Translations under genes and position numbers: made by a program
Part shown: one piece after another, positions 16,810 to 26,255 of the stretch
How the letters are laid out: every line of letters begins with the position of its first letter
How positions within the stretch are numbered: the stretch's first letter is position 1
Notes under the pieces: model-generated
Databases searched by the model: none
What the model saw: only the letters and a program-made list of their open reading frames with translations
Told to the model about the DNA's origin: nothing
Assembly (NCBI GenBank): GCA_030426085.1
Contig: JAUHYW010000006.1
Coordinates: forward strand, 153,739-217,738
Origin: a bacterium
GTDB taxonomy: Bacteria; Myxococcota_A; Bradymonadia; UBA7976; UBA1532
Direction: 5' to 3'
Length of the DNA: 64,000 nucleotides

Positions 16810-19362
16810 ATGCTGCCCCGTCTGCTGCTCACCCTGCTCCTGATCGGCTGCGCGGCCGATCCCCCGCCGACGCCGCCGATGCAGCCGGTGGGCGAGCGGG
16901 CCATCCGGCTGATCGACGGCGCGCCGCTGCGCCACTTCGGCCCCGACGCGCCGCCGGCCGTGCGGGTGGACGGCGCCCCCGGCCCGTGGACGCTGCGCCT
17001 CGGCGGGGCGACGCTGCCCACCCGGGTGGAGCGGGCGGGCGAACAGATCTTCCTGGTGGGCGATGCCCCGGAGACGCCGCCGGCGGACGGGCCGACCCGG
17101 CTGGCGGTGATCGCCGACGGGCGGGCGCTGGCCCGGTGGACCGTGTGGTGGGGGCCGCCGACCGACGGCCCGCTGGCCGCCGTCGAGGGGCTCATCCGGG
17201 CCGCGGGGCGCCGGGGGTGGGCGGTCGAGGTCGACGGCTGGCGGGCGCTGGCGGCGCTGAACCGGTGGCTCGACCGCCCGACCGAGGCCGCTCGGGCGCT
17301 GCGCATCGCGGCCCACCGGCTGCGGCAGCGGGGCGAGGTCGGCGCGGCGGGCGCGCGCATCGCCGAGGCCACCGCGCTGGACCGGGCGGCGGGCAGCGCG
17401 GCCGGGCGGGCCTACGGGGCCTACGCCCGGGCGGGGCTGGCCCATATGGTCGGCGAGCCGGCGCGGGCCGAGGCCGAGGCCCGGCGCACGGTGACCCTGG
17501 CCCGGCAGGCGCGGCGGCCGGCGCTGGCGATCTACGGCGAGGCGCTGGCCGCGGGGCTGGCCGGCGAGCTGGGGCGCCACGAAGACGCTCGGGCCCGCCT
17601 CGACGCGCTGGCCGCGCACATCGAGGCCGAGGGCGCGCCGCCCGACCTGCGGATCGTGGTGCACGGCAACCGGGGCTGGATCCTGCTCGGCGGCTGGCGC
17701 GCGGGCGCGCTGGACGTGGAGCCGGCCGAGGTCGAAGCGGCCTTCTCCACCGCCCTGGCCGCCGCCGAGGGCCGCCCCGACGAGCAGGCCAACCAGCACG
17801 CCAACCTCGCCGCGCTGGCCCGGCGGGTCGGCGACCGGGCGGCGCTCGATCGCCACATCGCGGCCCACGACCGGCTCGACCCCGAGCGGCGCGACGCCCC
17901 GGGGCTCTTCGTGGGGCTGCTCGACGGGCACCGGGCGCTGCTCGACGGCGACGGCGAGACCGCGCTGGCCCGCTTCGCCGAGGTCGAGCGGCGGCAGCGG
18001 GCGCGGGTGGACGATCCGGTCGGGGCCTATCTGTGGCAGGCGAAGCTGGGGCAGGCCCGCGCCCGGCGGCGGCTGGGCGACGGGGCCGGCGCGCTGGCCG
18101 ACTACCGGGCGGCGCTGGCGGTCGTGCAGCGGGCGGCGGCCCGCACCGCGTTGCAGGGGCAGCGGGCGCTGTTCTTCGCCGATCGGGGCGCGCTGTTCGA
18201 CGAGGCGTTCGCCGCGGCGCTGGCCGAGGGCGCGCCGGACGTCGCCTTCTCGGTGGCCGACGCCGCCCGCTCCCGGGTCGTGCGCGACCTCGAGATCAGC
18301 GGCCGGCTGGCCCGGCTCGACCCCGAGGCCCGGGCGCAGTGGAATACGCGCATCGAGCGCTACCTGGCGCTGCGGGCGACTTACGAGCGCAGCCAGGACG
18401 ACGGGGCGCTGATGGCCGCCGACCGCCGGGCGGCGTGGCGGGTCGAGCGGCGGCGGCAGCGGGCGGCGCTCCAGGCGGCGTTCGACGGGGCCCACGACTG
18501 GCTCGATCGGGCGGCGCCGGTGAGCGCCGGCGGGGCCTCGGTGGCCGAGGTGCAGCGCCGGCTGGCGGCGGACGAGGCGCTGTGGCTGGCCCACCGCCAG
18601 GGCGGGCGGTGGCACGGCTTCCTGGTCACGCCGACCGGGATGACCCAGCACGCGGCCGATCGCCCGATCCCCGATCCGGACCGGCTGCCGCCGACCGTGA
18701 AGCACCTGATGCTGGTCGGTGCCCCAGCGGCGGCGATCCCTCCGCTGTGGGATCGGGTCTCGACCGCGCTGTGGACCCACGCCGGGGCCATCCGGGCGGC
18801 GCCGACGGCGACCGGGCCGGTGATCGTGGTGGGCGACCCCGACCAGACGCTGGCCGGCGCCCGGCGTGAGGCGCAGGTGCTCGCCGGGCGGCTGGGGGCC
18901 GAGCACCTGGCGGGCGCGGCGGTCGATCGGGAGGCGATGCTGTCGGCGCTGCGCCGGGCCTCGACGCTGCACTTCGCCGGGCACGGGGTCCTGCAACCCG
19001 ACTCGCCATGGGACGCGCACCTGCGGCTGGCCGGCGGGGAGCGGCTGACGACCGAGGACGTCCTGATGGCCCGGGTGGCGCCCCGGCTGGTGGTGCTGAG
19101 CAGCTGCGAGACCGGCGCCCGGGCGCCGCTGGCGTCGGCCATCGGGCTGAGCCTGGCCGACGCGTTCGTCGCCGCGGGGGCCGCCTCGGTCGTGGCCGCC
19201 GAGCGCCCCGTGCCCGACGCCGGGGCGCTCGGCTGGATGACCCGATTCCACGACGCGGGCGGCGCGGCGCGCCCGGCCGAGGCGCTGCGGGCGGCGGCCC
19301 TGGCGGCGAAGGCGGCGGGCGACCCGCTGTGGGACGCCTTCCACCTGCGCGGAGCCCGCTGA
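16810..19362 (+). CDS. TPR-CHAT domain lipoprotein (caspase-like protease)
   Basis: 850 residues. Signal with lipobox LLIGC (Cys14). About 110-450 is helical and Ala/Arg-rich with TPR-like pairs (NQHANLAALARR, KLGQARARRRLGDGAGAL). The C-terminal CHAT domain (about 540-850) has the catalytic dyad His725 (HFAGHG) and Cys766 (LSSCETG). Family knowledge: CHAT proteins are caspase-like proteases, often TPR-linked, used in conflict and signalling systems. Here the lipobox places it outside the cytoplasmic membrane, which is unusual for the family. It heads a same-strand group with a subtilase, an ECF sigma factor and a one-TM protein; a -35-like TTGACG at 16757 is the only promoter hint. Confidence 0.9.
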   Translation: MLPRLLLTLLLIGCAADPPPTPPMQPVGERAIRLIDGAPLRHFGPDAPPAVRVDGAPGPWTLRLGGATLPTRVERAGEQIFLVGDAPETPPADGPTRLAVIADGRALARWTVWWGPPTDGPLAAVEGLIRAAGRRGWAVEVDGWRALAALNRWLDRPTEAARALRIAAHRLRQRGEVGAAGARIAEATALDRAAGSAAGRAYGAYARAGLAHMVGEPARAEAEARRTVTLARQARRPALAIYGEALAAGLAGELGRHEDARARLDALAAHIEAEGAPPDLRIVVHGNRGWILLGGWRAGALDVEPAEVEAAFSTALAAAEGRPDEQANQHANLAALARRVGDRAALDRHIAAHDRLDPERRDAPGLFVGLLDGHRALLDGDGETALARFAEVERRQRARVDDPVGAYLWQAKLGQARARRRLGDGAGALADYRAALAVVQRAAARTALQGQRALFFADRGALFDEAFAAALAEGAPDVAFSVADAARSRVVRDLEISGRLARLDPEARAQWNTRIERYLALRATYERSQDDGALMAADRRAAWRVERRRQRAALQAAFDGAHDWLDRAAPVSAGGASVAEVQRRLAADEALWLAHRQGGRWHGFLVTPTGMTQHAADRPIPDPDRLPPTVKHLMLVGAPAAAIPPLWDRVSTALWTHAGAIRAAPTATGPVIVVGDPDQTLAGARREAQVLAGRLGAEHLAGAAVDREAMLSALRRASTLHFAGHGVLQPDSPWDAHLRLAGGERLTTEDVLMARVAPRLVVLSSCETGARAPLASAIGLSLADAFVAAGAASVVAAERPVPDAGALGWMTRFHDAGGAARPAEALRAAALAAKAAGDPLWDAFHLRGAR

Positions 19363-19460
19363 CCGCCGCCCCGGAAAATTCCGCGCGCGCTGTCAGATCG
19401 GACCCCGGCCGGGCGAAGTCCGGATCGTAGACTGCATCCCGAAGTGCCCCGGAGGAGAGC

Positions 19461-21500
19461 ATGACCCCGATCCGACCGAACGCCGTCCGACTCTGCCTCG
19501 CGCTGCTGGCGCTGTCCGTCGCGTGGCCGGCCGACGCCCAGCGGCGGCGCGACCGGCGGGCGCCGCAGCCCGACCGCCGGGTGGTCCAGCCCGACAACGA
19601 CGACAACGACGCCGGGCCGCCGCCGGTGTGCCTGAGCGATCAGTTCTTCGTGCATGTGCCCACCTGGGCCTCGCCGGCCAGCCTGCCGGCCAGCTTCCGC
19701 AACGACCTGAAGGCGGCGATGGCGGGCCATGTCTCCGGCGTCGGCGGCCTGGCCGGGGTCGCCGTCGACGTCGCGCCGGTCCTCGATCCGCGCCCGACGA
19801 TCGCCCAGCGGGCCGACGGGCACCGCCGGTTCTGGACGGTGAAGACCAGCGAGGACATCCCGCCGGGCGAGCTGTGCGGCTGGCTGGGCGCCCTGCGGAC
19901 GAAGGCGTCGGCGCTGGCCGGGGCCCCGGTCTACATCGGCCGGGAGTGCGTGGCCGGCGCGCTGGCCGATCCCGGCGCGGCGGACTGGCCGCTCGAGGTG
20001 ATGGGCGTGCCCGGCCCGATCCGGGGTGTGCCGGCGCCGGTCGCGATCGTCGACAGCGGCTTCAAGGCGAGCCCCGACTGGACCGCGCCGGGCGCCACCG
20101 GCACCCCCCACCCCCACGGGGCGATGATCGAGGGGGTCATCCAGCAGCTCACGGCCAGCGCGACGACCCCCGCGCTGCTCGACTACCGGGTCCTGGATCA
20201 CGACGGCCGGGCCCCGCTGGCCGAGGTCGCGGCGGCCATCGACGCGGCGGTCTTCGCCGCCCGGGGCCCCATCGTGATCAACCTCAGCCTGGGCTGGCCC
20301 CCCGAGCTCGAGCGGCGGCGGGCGGTCGACGGCTGCGCCGAGCTGGAGGATCCGGCGGGCGAGGCGGTGCGCTATGCGCTGGCGATGGCCCAGCTCCGCG
20401 ACGCGGGCCTGCTCACCGGGGGTCCGGGCGACGAGGGCCTGGAGGGCCCGACGGCGGTGTCCATGGCGGCCGGCAACCGCCCCGAGCTGTTCGGGCAGGA
20501 CGTGACCCCGTACTACGCGGCGCACTTCGCGGTCGATACGAGCCCGCTGAGCGGCGACTGCGCCCAGCCGTCGGGGGACGGCCTGTTCTACCCGGCGCAG
20601 TGGGCCCGGCGGCGGACCTGCCTGAACCTGGGCGGCTCGACGCTGAACGTGCGCCCCCGCATGACCGCGGTCGGCGCCACCGACCACCGCGACCAGCGCT
20701 CGCCGCTGTCGAGCCAGGAGATGACGCCCCTGCTCGTCGCGCCGGGGGTCGGGGTGCGCATGGCCGGCGAGCGGTGGAGCGGCAGCTCGGTCTCGGCGGC
20801 CTACGCCTCGGCGGCCCTCGCGCTCGAGATGGCCGGCGGCGGCAGCGGCGCGGACGCGGCGGCGGTGCTCCTCGGACGAGCGGTCGCGCTGCCCCATGTG
20901 CGCAGCCGGTTCACCCCCAAGCGGTTGGCGTTCCCCGGGGCCCACGCCGCCGGCGCGCCGCTGTACAGCGCGCCGGGCCGCACCATCAGCGGGGCCTCGG
21001 CGGCGCCGATCACCGGCCGGGATCGCGTGCAGTGCATGCGCACGCTGGGCCGCTGGATCAAAGGCGCGGCGCCCCGGAGCGCCGTCGCCGCGGCGTGCCC
21101 CGCCTTCTTGAGCGGGCTCGACCGGGCCTCGAGCGGCGCCGCGGGCCCCCAGCCGCTGACCACCGGCTGCCCGGAGTGCTACGCCGTCATCGACCCCAGG
21201 GACGCCAAGGGCGACCTGCATGTGACCCTGGCCGACGACTGGTCGCCCACGCCGACCCTCGGCGAGCCGCATCTGGTGATCAACTGGCCCGACGGCTACG
21301 AGAGCTGGATCCCGCTGCCCGGGGGCGCTTCGTGGGCCCCGGGCGCGTCGTTCACCGTCACCGACATCCCCATCGAGCACCCCCAGAAGAAGAGCAGCGC
21401 CCAGGATCTGATCGACAAGGGCGCGCTGTCGCTGGTGATGGAGGTGACCCAGTGGGGCAAGGCCTCGATCGACGTGTCGGTCGTGACGATCAAGCCGTGA
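19461..21500 (+). CDS. Secreted subtilisin-like protease (S8)
   Basis: 679 residues with a Sec signal peptide (about 1-26, ending ADA). A disordered Arg/Asp/Pro linker is followed by a pro-region, then the S8 core: Asp198 (AIVDSGF), His219 (HPHGAM), oxyanion Asn339 (MAAGN) and Ser443 (GSSVSAAY). The His motif is HGAM rather than HGTH, and the Ser motif GSS rather than GTS, so it is a divergent subtilase but with all catalytic residues. The C-terminal 200 residues are beta-rich and may be a binding domain. SD GGAGGAGAG precedes the ATG. It lies 98 bp after the CHAT gene; a CGGAAAATTCC box (19372-19382) in the gap could be an ECF-type -35. Confidence 0.9.
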   Translation: MTPIRPNAVRLCLALLALSVAWPADAQRRRDRRAPQPDRRVVQPDNDDNDAGPPPVCLSDQFFVHVPTWASPASLPASFRNDLKAAMAGHVSGVGGLAGVAVDVAPVLDPRPTIAQRADGHRRFWTVKTSEDIPPGELCGWLGALRTKASALAGAPVYIGRECVAGALADPGAADWPLEVMGVPGPIRGVPAPVAIVDSGFKASPDWTAPGATGTPHPHGAMIEGVIQQLTASATTPALLDYRVLDHDGRAPLAEVAAAIDAAVFAARGPIVINLSLGWPPELERRRAVDGCAELEDPAGEAVRYALAMAQLRDAGLLTGGPGDEGLEGPTAVSMAAGNRPELFGQDVTPYYAAHFAVDTSPLSGDCAQPSGDGLFYPAQWARRRTCLNLGGSTLNVRPRMTAVGATDHRDQRSPLSSQEMTPLLVAPGVGVRMAGERWSGSSVSAAYASAALALEMAGGGSGADAAAVLLGRAVALPHVRSRFTPKRLAFPGAHAAGAPLYSAPGRTISGASAAPITGRDRVQCMRTLGRWIKGAAPRSAVAAACPAFLSGLDRASSGAAGPQPLTTGCPECYAVIDPRDAKGDLHVTLADDWSPTPTLGEPHLVINWPDGYESWIPLPGGASWAPGASFTVTDIPIEHPQKKSSAQDLIDKGALSLVMEVTQWGKASIDVSVVTIKP

Positions 21501-21614
21501 GGCGCGGCCTCCCAGCACCCCGGGAGCGCCGACGCGGGCGCTGGACAACCGCGGCCCGGCTCCGGCAAGCTGCCGGCCGATGCGCCGACCCCCACCCCGA
21601 AGAGCCCTGCCCCG

Positions 21615-22247
21615 ATGAGCCCCCCGACGGACGACGCCGCGCTGGTCGAGCGCGCGCTGAGCGGCGCCCCCGACGCGATCCGGGCGCTGGTCGAGCGGGT
21701 CACCCCCGTCGTCCGGGCCCGGGTGGCCCGCATCCTCCTGCGGCGGGGCGCCGCCGCCCGGGGGCGTGACGTGTCCCAGGAGCTCGACGATCTCGCCCAG
21801 GACGCCTTCGTCGCGCTGTTCGAGCGCGACGGCCGCGTCCTGCGGAGTTGGTCCCCCGACGGCGGGCTGTCGCTGGCCAACTTCGTCGGGCTGGTCGCCG
21901 AGCGGCGGACCCACAGCACCCTGCGCAGCCGACGCCAGAGCCCGTGGTCCGAGGACCCCACCGCGCCGGTGGATCTGGGGGCGAAGGTCGGCGACGCGAG
22001 CCCCGAGCGGCGGCTGGACCAGCGCAGCCTGCTGGCGGCCGTGCTCGACCGCATGCGGGCCGAGCTGTCGCCCAAGGGGCTGCGGCTCTTCGAACTGCTG
22101 ATGATCGAGCAGCGCCCGGTGGCCGCGATCTGCGAAGAGACGGGGATGACGTCGTCGGCGGTCTACGCCTGGCGCAGCCGGCTGGCGAAGCAGGCCCGCG
22201 CGCTGCGGGAGAGCCTGCTGGCCGAGCCGTTGGAGGGCGCGCGATGA
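21615..22247 (+). CDS. ECF-type RNA polymerase sigma factor
   Basis: 210 residues. Region 2 contains ELDDLAQDAFVALFERDG and LANFVGLVAERRTH; region 4 is a C-terminal helix-turn-helix (AAICEETGMTSSAVYAWRSRLAKQAR). The size fits ECF/sigma-70-like factors. Its ATGA junction with the next gene (a one-TM protein) is the usual sigma/anti-sigma pairing. The position directly after the CHAT and subtilase genes suggests that envelope proteolysis controls its release; this is inference. The stretch before the ATG has no strong ribosome site. Confidence 0.88.
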   Translation: MSPPTDDAALVERALSGAPDAIRALVERVTPVVRARVARILLRRGAAARGRDVSQELDDLAQDAFVALFERDGRVLRSWSPDGGLSLANFVGLVAERRTHSTLRSRRQSPWSEDPTAPVDLGAKVGDASPERRLDQRSLLAAVLDRMRAELSPKGLRLFELLMIEQRPVAAICEETGMTSSAVYAWRSRLAKQARALRESLLAEPLEGAR

Positions 22248-23065
22248 GCGAGATCGACCGCGACGAGGCCCCGGCCGACGACGCGCTGCTCGAGGCGCTC
22301 GGCGCGCTGGCCCGCGAGCAGGCGGCCGAAGGTCCGGCGCTGGCCGACCTGGAGGCGCTGGCCGGCGGCGAGCACGATCCGGCCGACCGGGCGGCGTTCG
22401 AGGCGCTGCTGGCCGAGGATCCCGAGGCGGCGGCGCTCCTCGATCGACTGGCCGGGCCGGCGCCGGTGGATCGCTTCGCCGAGGCGGCGCGCGCGGCGCT
22501 GACGGCGCCGCCCGCCGAGTCCCCAGAACCTGCCGGGCCCTCCGAGCCCGTGACGCCCGAGCGGGGCGGCGCCCGGGTGCTGGCCTTCCCCCGGCGGGCC
22601 GTCTTCGTCGGGCTCGGCGTCGCGCTGGCCGCGGCCGCCGCGGCGGTCTTCTTCCTCGTGCGCCCGGCGCCCCCGCCCCTGCCCGACTTCACGGCCTCGG
22701 TCTCCGGCGGGCAGCACATCGTGCGCGGCGCGGGCGCCGCCGAGACCCCCACCCTGGGCCCCGACGACCGCCTCGACATCGTCCTGACCCCCGCCGTGCC
22801 GGTGGAGGGCGAGGTGGTGGTGGTCGGCTTCGTCGTCGAGCCCGACGGCGCGGTGCGCCCGTGGAAAGCCCCCACCGAGATCTCGCCCGACGGCGCGGTG
22901 CGGATCGCCGGCACCGGCCGGGCGCTGGGGCTGATCGACGATGGCCCGGCCCGCGCCGTGACCCTGCGCCTGCTCGTCGGGCGCCCCGGCGCCGACGCCC
23001 CCGTCGACCACGCCACCGAGCGCCCGTGGCAGGCGTTCGACATCGCCGTGCGGCTGCAACCCTGA
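22244..23065 (+). CDS. Single-pass membrane anti-sigma-like protein
   Basis: 273 residues. Cytoplasmic part 1-117 is acidic and helical (LLEALGALAREQAAEG, AAFEALLAEDPEAAALLDRLAG), one TM helix at about 119-139, and an extracytoplasmic beta-rich domain of about 130 residues (GPDDRLDIVLTPAVPVEGEVV). No zinc-binding HxxxCxxC anti-sigma motif is present. The ATGA overlap with the ECF gene and the topology support an anti-sigma role. The outer domain would be accessible to the two secreted/lipid-anchored proteases encoded upstream. No recognised family. Confidence 0.8.
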   Translation: MSEIDRDEAPADDALLEALGALAREQAAEGPALADLEALAGGEHDPADRAAFEALLAEDPEAAALLDRLAGPAPVDRFAEAARAALTAPPAESPEPAGPSEPVTPERGGARVLAFPRRAVFVGLGVALAAAAAAVFFLVRPAPPPLPDFTASVSGGQHIVRGAGAAETPTLGPDDRLDIVLTPAVPVEGEVVVVGFVVEPDGAVRPWKAPTEISPDGAVRIAGTGRALGLIDDGPARAVTLRLLVGRPGADAPVDHATERPWQAFDIAVRLQP

Positions 23066-23092
23066 GCCGCCGAGAACCCCCGCCGCCCGAAA

Positions 23093-23121
23093 TTGTCCCC
23101 GGGGCCGATCCACGCTAGTTT
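23093..23121 (+). promoter_or_regulatory. Vegetative promoter of the TldD-like operon
   Basis: TTGTCC (23093-23098), 17-bp spacer, TAGTTT (23116-23121). Predicted start near 23128, 17 nt before the ATG with GGAGA ribosome site in between. Confidence 0.5.
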
Positions 23122-23144
23122 GACCCGTCGCCGCCGGAGACCGC

Positions 23145-24869
23145 ATGCGCCCCACGTCCGCCCTCGCCCTGTGCCTCACCCTGGCCCTGCCCACGCTCGC
23201 CTGCGGGCAGGCGGCCGACCCCCGCGCCGGGCTGCTCGACGCCATGAAGGCCGAGCTCGACCGCAACGCCAAAGCGCTGAAGGTCGACGACTACGACGCC
23301 CCCTACTTCCTCAGCTACCGGGTCACCGAGCGCGATCAGGCCGGGGTCGAAGCCCGCTTCGGGGCGGTGGTCTCCGACGGCCGCGACCGCGACCGCGTCG
23401 CCGCCGTCGACGTGCGGGTCGGCGACTACGCCTTCGACTCGAGCCCCGAGCCGGACGACATCATCTTCATGGAGCCGGCCACCTTCCGCCCGCCGCACGA
23501 GGCCCCGGTCGACGACGACGCCGCCGCCCTGCGCACGACCCTGTGGCTGCTGACCGACGCCGCCTACAAAGAAGCCCTGTCGACCTACCTGCGCAAGAAG
23601 GCCCGCAAGGTCACCGAGGTGCAGAAGGACGAGCAGGTCGACAGCTTCTCCAAGGAGACCCCGGTCACCGACGTCGAGCCCCCGCTGAGCCCCACCGTCG
23701 AGCGGCCGAAGTGGGCCGCGCTCGCCCGCCGGCTCTCGGCCCGGTTCAAGGCCATGCCCGAGCTGCTCGAAGGCGCGGTGCGCGTCTCGGCCGACCACGA
23801 GCGGGTCTTCCTCGTCACCAGCGAGGGCACCCGGCTCATCCGGGAGATCGTGATCTACTCCATCGCCTTCGACGCGGTGACCCGGGCCCCCGACGGGCTG
23901 CTGCTCGACCAGGGGCGCACGCTCTACGGCCGCAGCTTCGCCGAGCTGCCCGACGAGGCGGCCCTCGCCGACATGATCGACCAGAGCATGGCCGACCTGC
24001 GGGCGCTGCGGGCGGCGCCGGTGGCCGACCCGTTCAACGGGCCGGCGATCCTCGAGCCCGAGGCGACCGGGGTCTTCTTCCACGAGACGGTGGGGCATCG
24101 GCTCGAGGGCGAGCGGCAGAACGATGAGAACGAGGGGCAGACGTTCAAGGGCCAGATCGGCCAGGCGATCCTGCCCGACTTCATCACCGTGCGCGACGAC
24201 CCCAGCCGGAAGACCTACGACGGCGTCTCGCTCAACGGGCACTACCGCCACGACGACCAGGGGGTGCCGGCCGAAGACACCGTGCTCGTCGAGGGCGGCG
24301 TGCTGCGCAGCTTCCTGACCAGCCGCACCCCGATCGAAGGCGCGCCCCGCAGCAACGGCCACGGCCGGGCGCAGGGCGTGCGGCGGCCGATGGCCCGGAT
24401 GGGCAACCTCATCATCGAGGGCGAGGCCCCCGTCTCGCGGGCGAAGCTCAAGGCGATGCTCATCGAAGAGGTCAAGGCCCAGGGCAAGCCCTACGGCCTG
24501 ATCATCCGCGACATCACCGGCGGCTCGACGAACACCAGCAACTACGGCTACCAGGCGTTCAAGGGCACCCCCCGCATGGTGTATCGGGTGGACGCCGAGA
24601 CCGGCGAGGAGACCCTCGTGCGGGGGGTCGAGATGGTGGGCACCCCGCTGACCGCGGTCTCCAAGATCATGGCCACCAGCACCGAGGTCGGGGTGTTCAA
24701 CGGCTACTGCGGCGCCGAGAGCGGCTACGTCCCGGTCTCGGCGGTGGCCCCGGCGGCGCTGTTCCGCGAGATCGAGCTGCAGCGCACGCAGCGCGAGAAG
24801 GAGAAGCCGCCGGTGCTGCCGCCCCCCTGGGCGGCGAAGGCGTCGGCGCCCGGTTCGACGACCGAATGA
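23145..24869 (+). CDS. Exported TldD/PmbA-family metallopeptidase-like lipoprotein
   Basis: 574 residues. Signal with lipobox TLAC (Cys20). The TldD zinc motif His313-Glu-Thr-Val-Gly-His318 is followed by the family landmarks LEGERQNDENEG, GHYRHDDQGVPAEDTVLVEGG, IIEGE and GGSTNTSNYGYQAFKG. Canonical TldD/TldE are cytoplasmic proteases that process peptides such as microcins; the exported form with a lipobox is a variant seen mostly in other lineages. First gene of an operon: the next start is 1 bp after its stop. Confidence 0.9.
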   Translation: MRPTSALALCLTLALPTLACGQAADPRAGLLDAMKAELDRNAKALKVDDYDAPYFLSYRVTERDQAGVEARFGAVVSDGRDRDRVAAVDVRVGDYAFDSSPEPDDIIFMEPATFRPPHEAPVDDDAAALRTTLWLLTDAAYKEALSTYLRKKARKVTEVQKDEQVDSFSKETPVTDVEPPLSPTVERPKWAALARRLSARFKAMPELLEGAVRVSADHERVFLVTSEGTRLIREIVIYSIAFDAVTRAPDGLLLDQGRTLYGRSFAELPDEAALADMIDQSMADLRALRAAPVADPFNGPAILEPEATGVFFHETVGHRLEGERQNDENEGQTFKGQIGQAILPDFITVRDDPSRKTYDGVSLNGHYRHDDQGVPAEDTVLVEGGVLRSFLTSRTPIEGAPRSNGHGRAQGVRRPMARMGNLIIEGEAPVSRAKLKAMLIEEVKAQGKPYGLIIRDITGGSTNTSNYGYQAFKGTPRMVYRVDAETGEETLVRGVEMVGTPLTAVSKIMATSTEVGVFNGYCGAESGYVPVSAVAPAALFREIELQRTQREKEKPPVLPPPWAAKASAPGSTTE

Positions 24870-24870
24870 G

Positions 24871-25482
24871 GTGAGCGTGAGCGACGAGCGCAGAGAGAAT
24901 CACACCGACAGCCCGCCCATCGAGCGGGCCGGCGAGCTGGAGCGCTGCATCCTCGTCGTCGAGGACGACGACGACACCGCGACGCTCATCGGGCGCATGC
25001 TCCAGTCGATGGGGCACACCGTCAAGCGGGCGGTCAACGGGCAGGAAGCCATCCTGGTCACCCAGAACAACCTGCCGATGCTGGTGGTGATGGACGTCAT
25101 GATGCCGCACCTCGACGGCTTCGAGACGACCCGCTTCCTCAAGGTGCGCTACCCGGGCTACCTGCCGGTCATGATCCTGACCGCGCTCGACGACGCCGAG
25201 AGCGTGCGCCGGGCGCAGCTCGTCGAGGCCGACCACTACCTGACCAAGCCGGTGCGCCGGGTGACCCTGGCGGCGGCCGTCGAGCGGCTCATCGCGCTGA
25301 GCGCCGCCGAAGAGGCCGCCGAGCGCGACCCGAAGGGCGTCGTCGAGGCCCGGCTGGCGCTGGCCGACCAGCTCTGGGACCAGGGCCTGGGCCGGGTCGC
25401 CACCGGGCACCTCGCCCGGCTGCGGGCGCTGGCCCCCGACGATCCGCGGGTCGCCGCGCTCGGCGAGAGGCTGGGCGAATGA
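24871..25482 (+). CDS. Response regulator (receiver plus helical tail)
   Basis: 203 residues. Receiver domain with the acidic triad (VVEDDDD near residue 30), phospho-acceptor Asp75 (VVMDVMMPHLDG), Thr104 and Lys126 (YLTKPVR). The 65-residue C-terminal tail is helical with a TPR-like pattern (ARLALADQLWDQGLGRVATGHLARL) and no DNA-binding motif, so output is probably protein-protein. Start is GTG 24871 or GTG 24877; the second has a GAGG at a slightly better distance. ATGA overlap with the PP2C gene. No kinase is encoded beside it. Confidence 0.88.
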   Translation: MSVSDERRENHTDSPPIERAGELERCILVVEDDDDTATLIGRMLQSMGHTVKRAVNGQEAILVTQNNLPMLVVMDVMMPHLDGFETTRFLKVRYPGYLPVMILTALDDAESVRRAQLVEADHYLTKPVRRVTLAAAVERLIALSAAEEAAERDPKGVVEARLALADQLWDQGLGRVATGHLARLRALAPDDPRVAALGERLGE

Positions 25483-26255
25483 GCAGCCGGCTGCGACTGC
25501 GGATCGGCTCGGGCTCCGACCCGGGCAAGGTGCGCACCCACAACGAAGACGCGCTGTTCACCGAGGGCGGGCTGGTGGTCGTCGCCGACGGCATGGGCGG
25601 CCACAAGGCGGGGGACGTTGCCTCGAAGATGACGGTGCAGACCATCGCCGAGGCGTTCGCCGTCACCGACGACGAGTACACCCCCAGCGGCCGGTGGAGC
25701 ATCTTCAAGCGCAAGCAGACCGTGCGCGACCGGCTGGCCGACGCCATCCGCCGGGCCAACCGCACCGTGCTCGACACCGCCCGCCGCCGCCCGGAGTGCA
25801 AGGGCATGGGCACCACCGTCGTCGCCGCCTGCCTCGACGACGGGGTGCTCTACCACGCCCACGTCGGCGACAGCCGGCTCTACCGCCTGCGGGGCGGCGA
25901 GCTGGAGCAGCTCACCGAAGACCACTCGCTGCTCAACGAGTACCTGCGGCTGGGCGTGATCAAGGCCGAGAACGCGTCCCGGTTCCCCTACAAGAACATC
26001 ATCGTGCGGGCGCTGGGCCTCTCGCCGACGGTCGAGGTCGACGTGGGGCAGGACCAGCCCCAGGTCGGCGACCGCTACCTGCTGTGCTCCGACGGGCTGA
26101 CCGACCTGGTCGACGACGAGGCCATCGCGGGCGCATTGGAACGCTCGGGCGATCCCGATACGATCGCCGCGGGTCTCATCGAAGCCGCGCTGTTCGCCGG
26201 CGGTCTGGACAACGTGACCGCGGTGGTGGCCGACGTGGCCGCCGAGGTGTCATGA
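25479..26255 (+). CDS. PP2C-type Ser/Thr protein phosphatase
   Basis: 258 residues, PPM/PP2C family. Metal-binding motifs in order: RTHNEDALF, VVADGMGGH, GMGTTVVAA, HVGDSRLYRL, LTEDHSLLNE, CSDGLTDLV and a late DNVTAVV. Complete catalytic set, no membrane segment. Dephosphorylates Ser/Thr-phosphoproteins, usually opposing Hanks-type kinases. ATG overlaps the stop of the response regulator (ATGA), and its own stop overlaps the next ATG, so expression is coupled with the two-component and PEGA proteins. Confidence 0.93.
   Translation: MSSRLRLRIGSGSDPGKVRTHNEDALFTEGGLVVVADGMGGHKAGDVASKMTVQTIAEAFAVTDDEYTPSGRWSIFKRKQTVRDRLADAIRRANRTVLDTARRRPECKGMGTTVVAACLDDGVLYHAHVGDSRLYRLRGGELEQLTEDHSLLNEYLRLGVIKAENASRFPYKNIIVRALGLSPTVEVDVGQDQPQVGDRYLLCSDGLTDLVDDEAIAGALERSGDPDTIAAGLIEAALFAGGLDNVTAVVADVAAEVS

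Noticed and set aside
15937..19344. One very long minus-strand frame through the CHAT gene
   Set aside because: Only its first 615 bp are real (lipoprotein gene at 15937-16551); the rest is the antisense of the TPR-CHAT gene.
24871..25482. A DNA-binding output domain on the response regulator
   Set aside because: The 65-residue tail has no helix-turn-helix pattern; it resembles a TPR-like helical pair.
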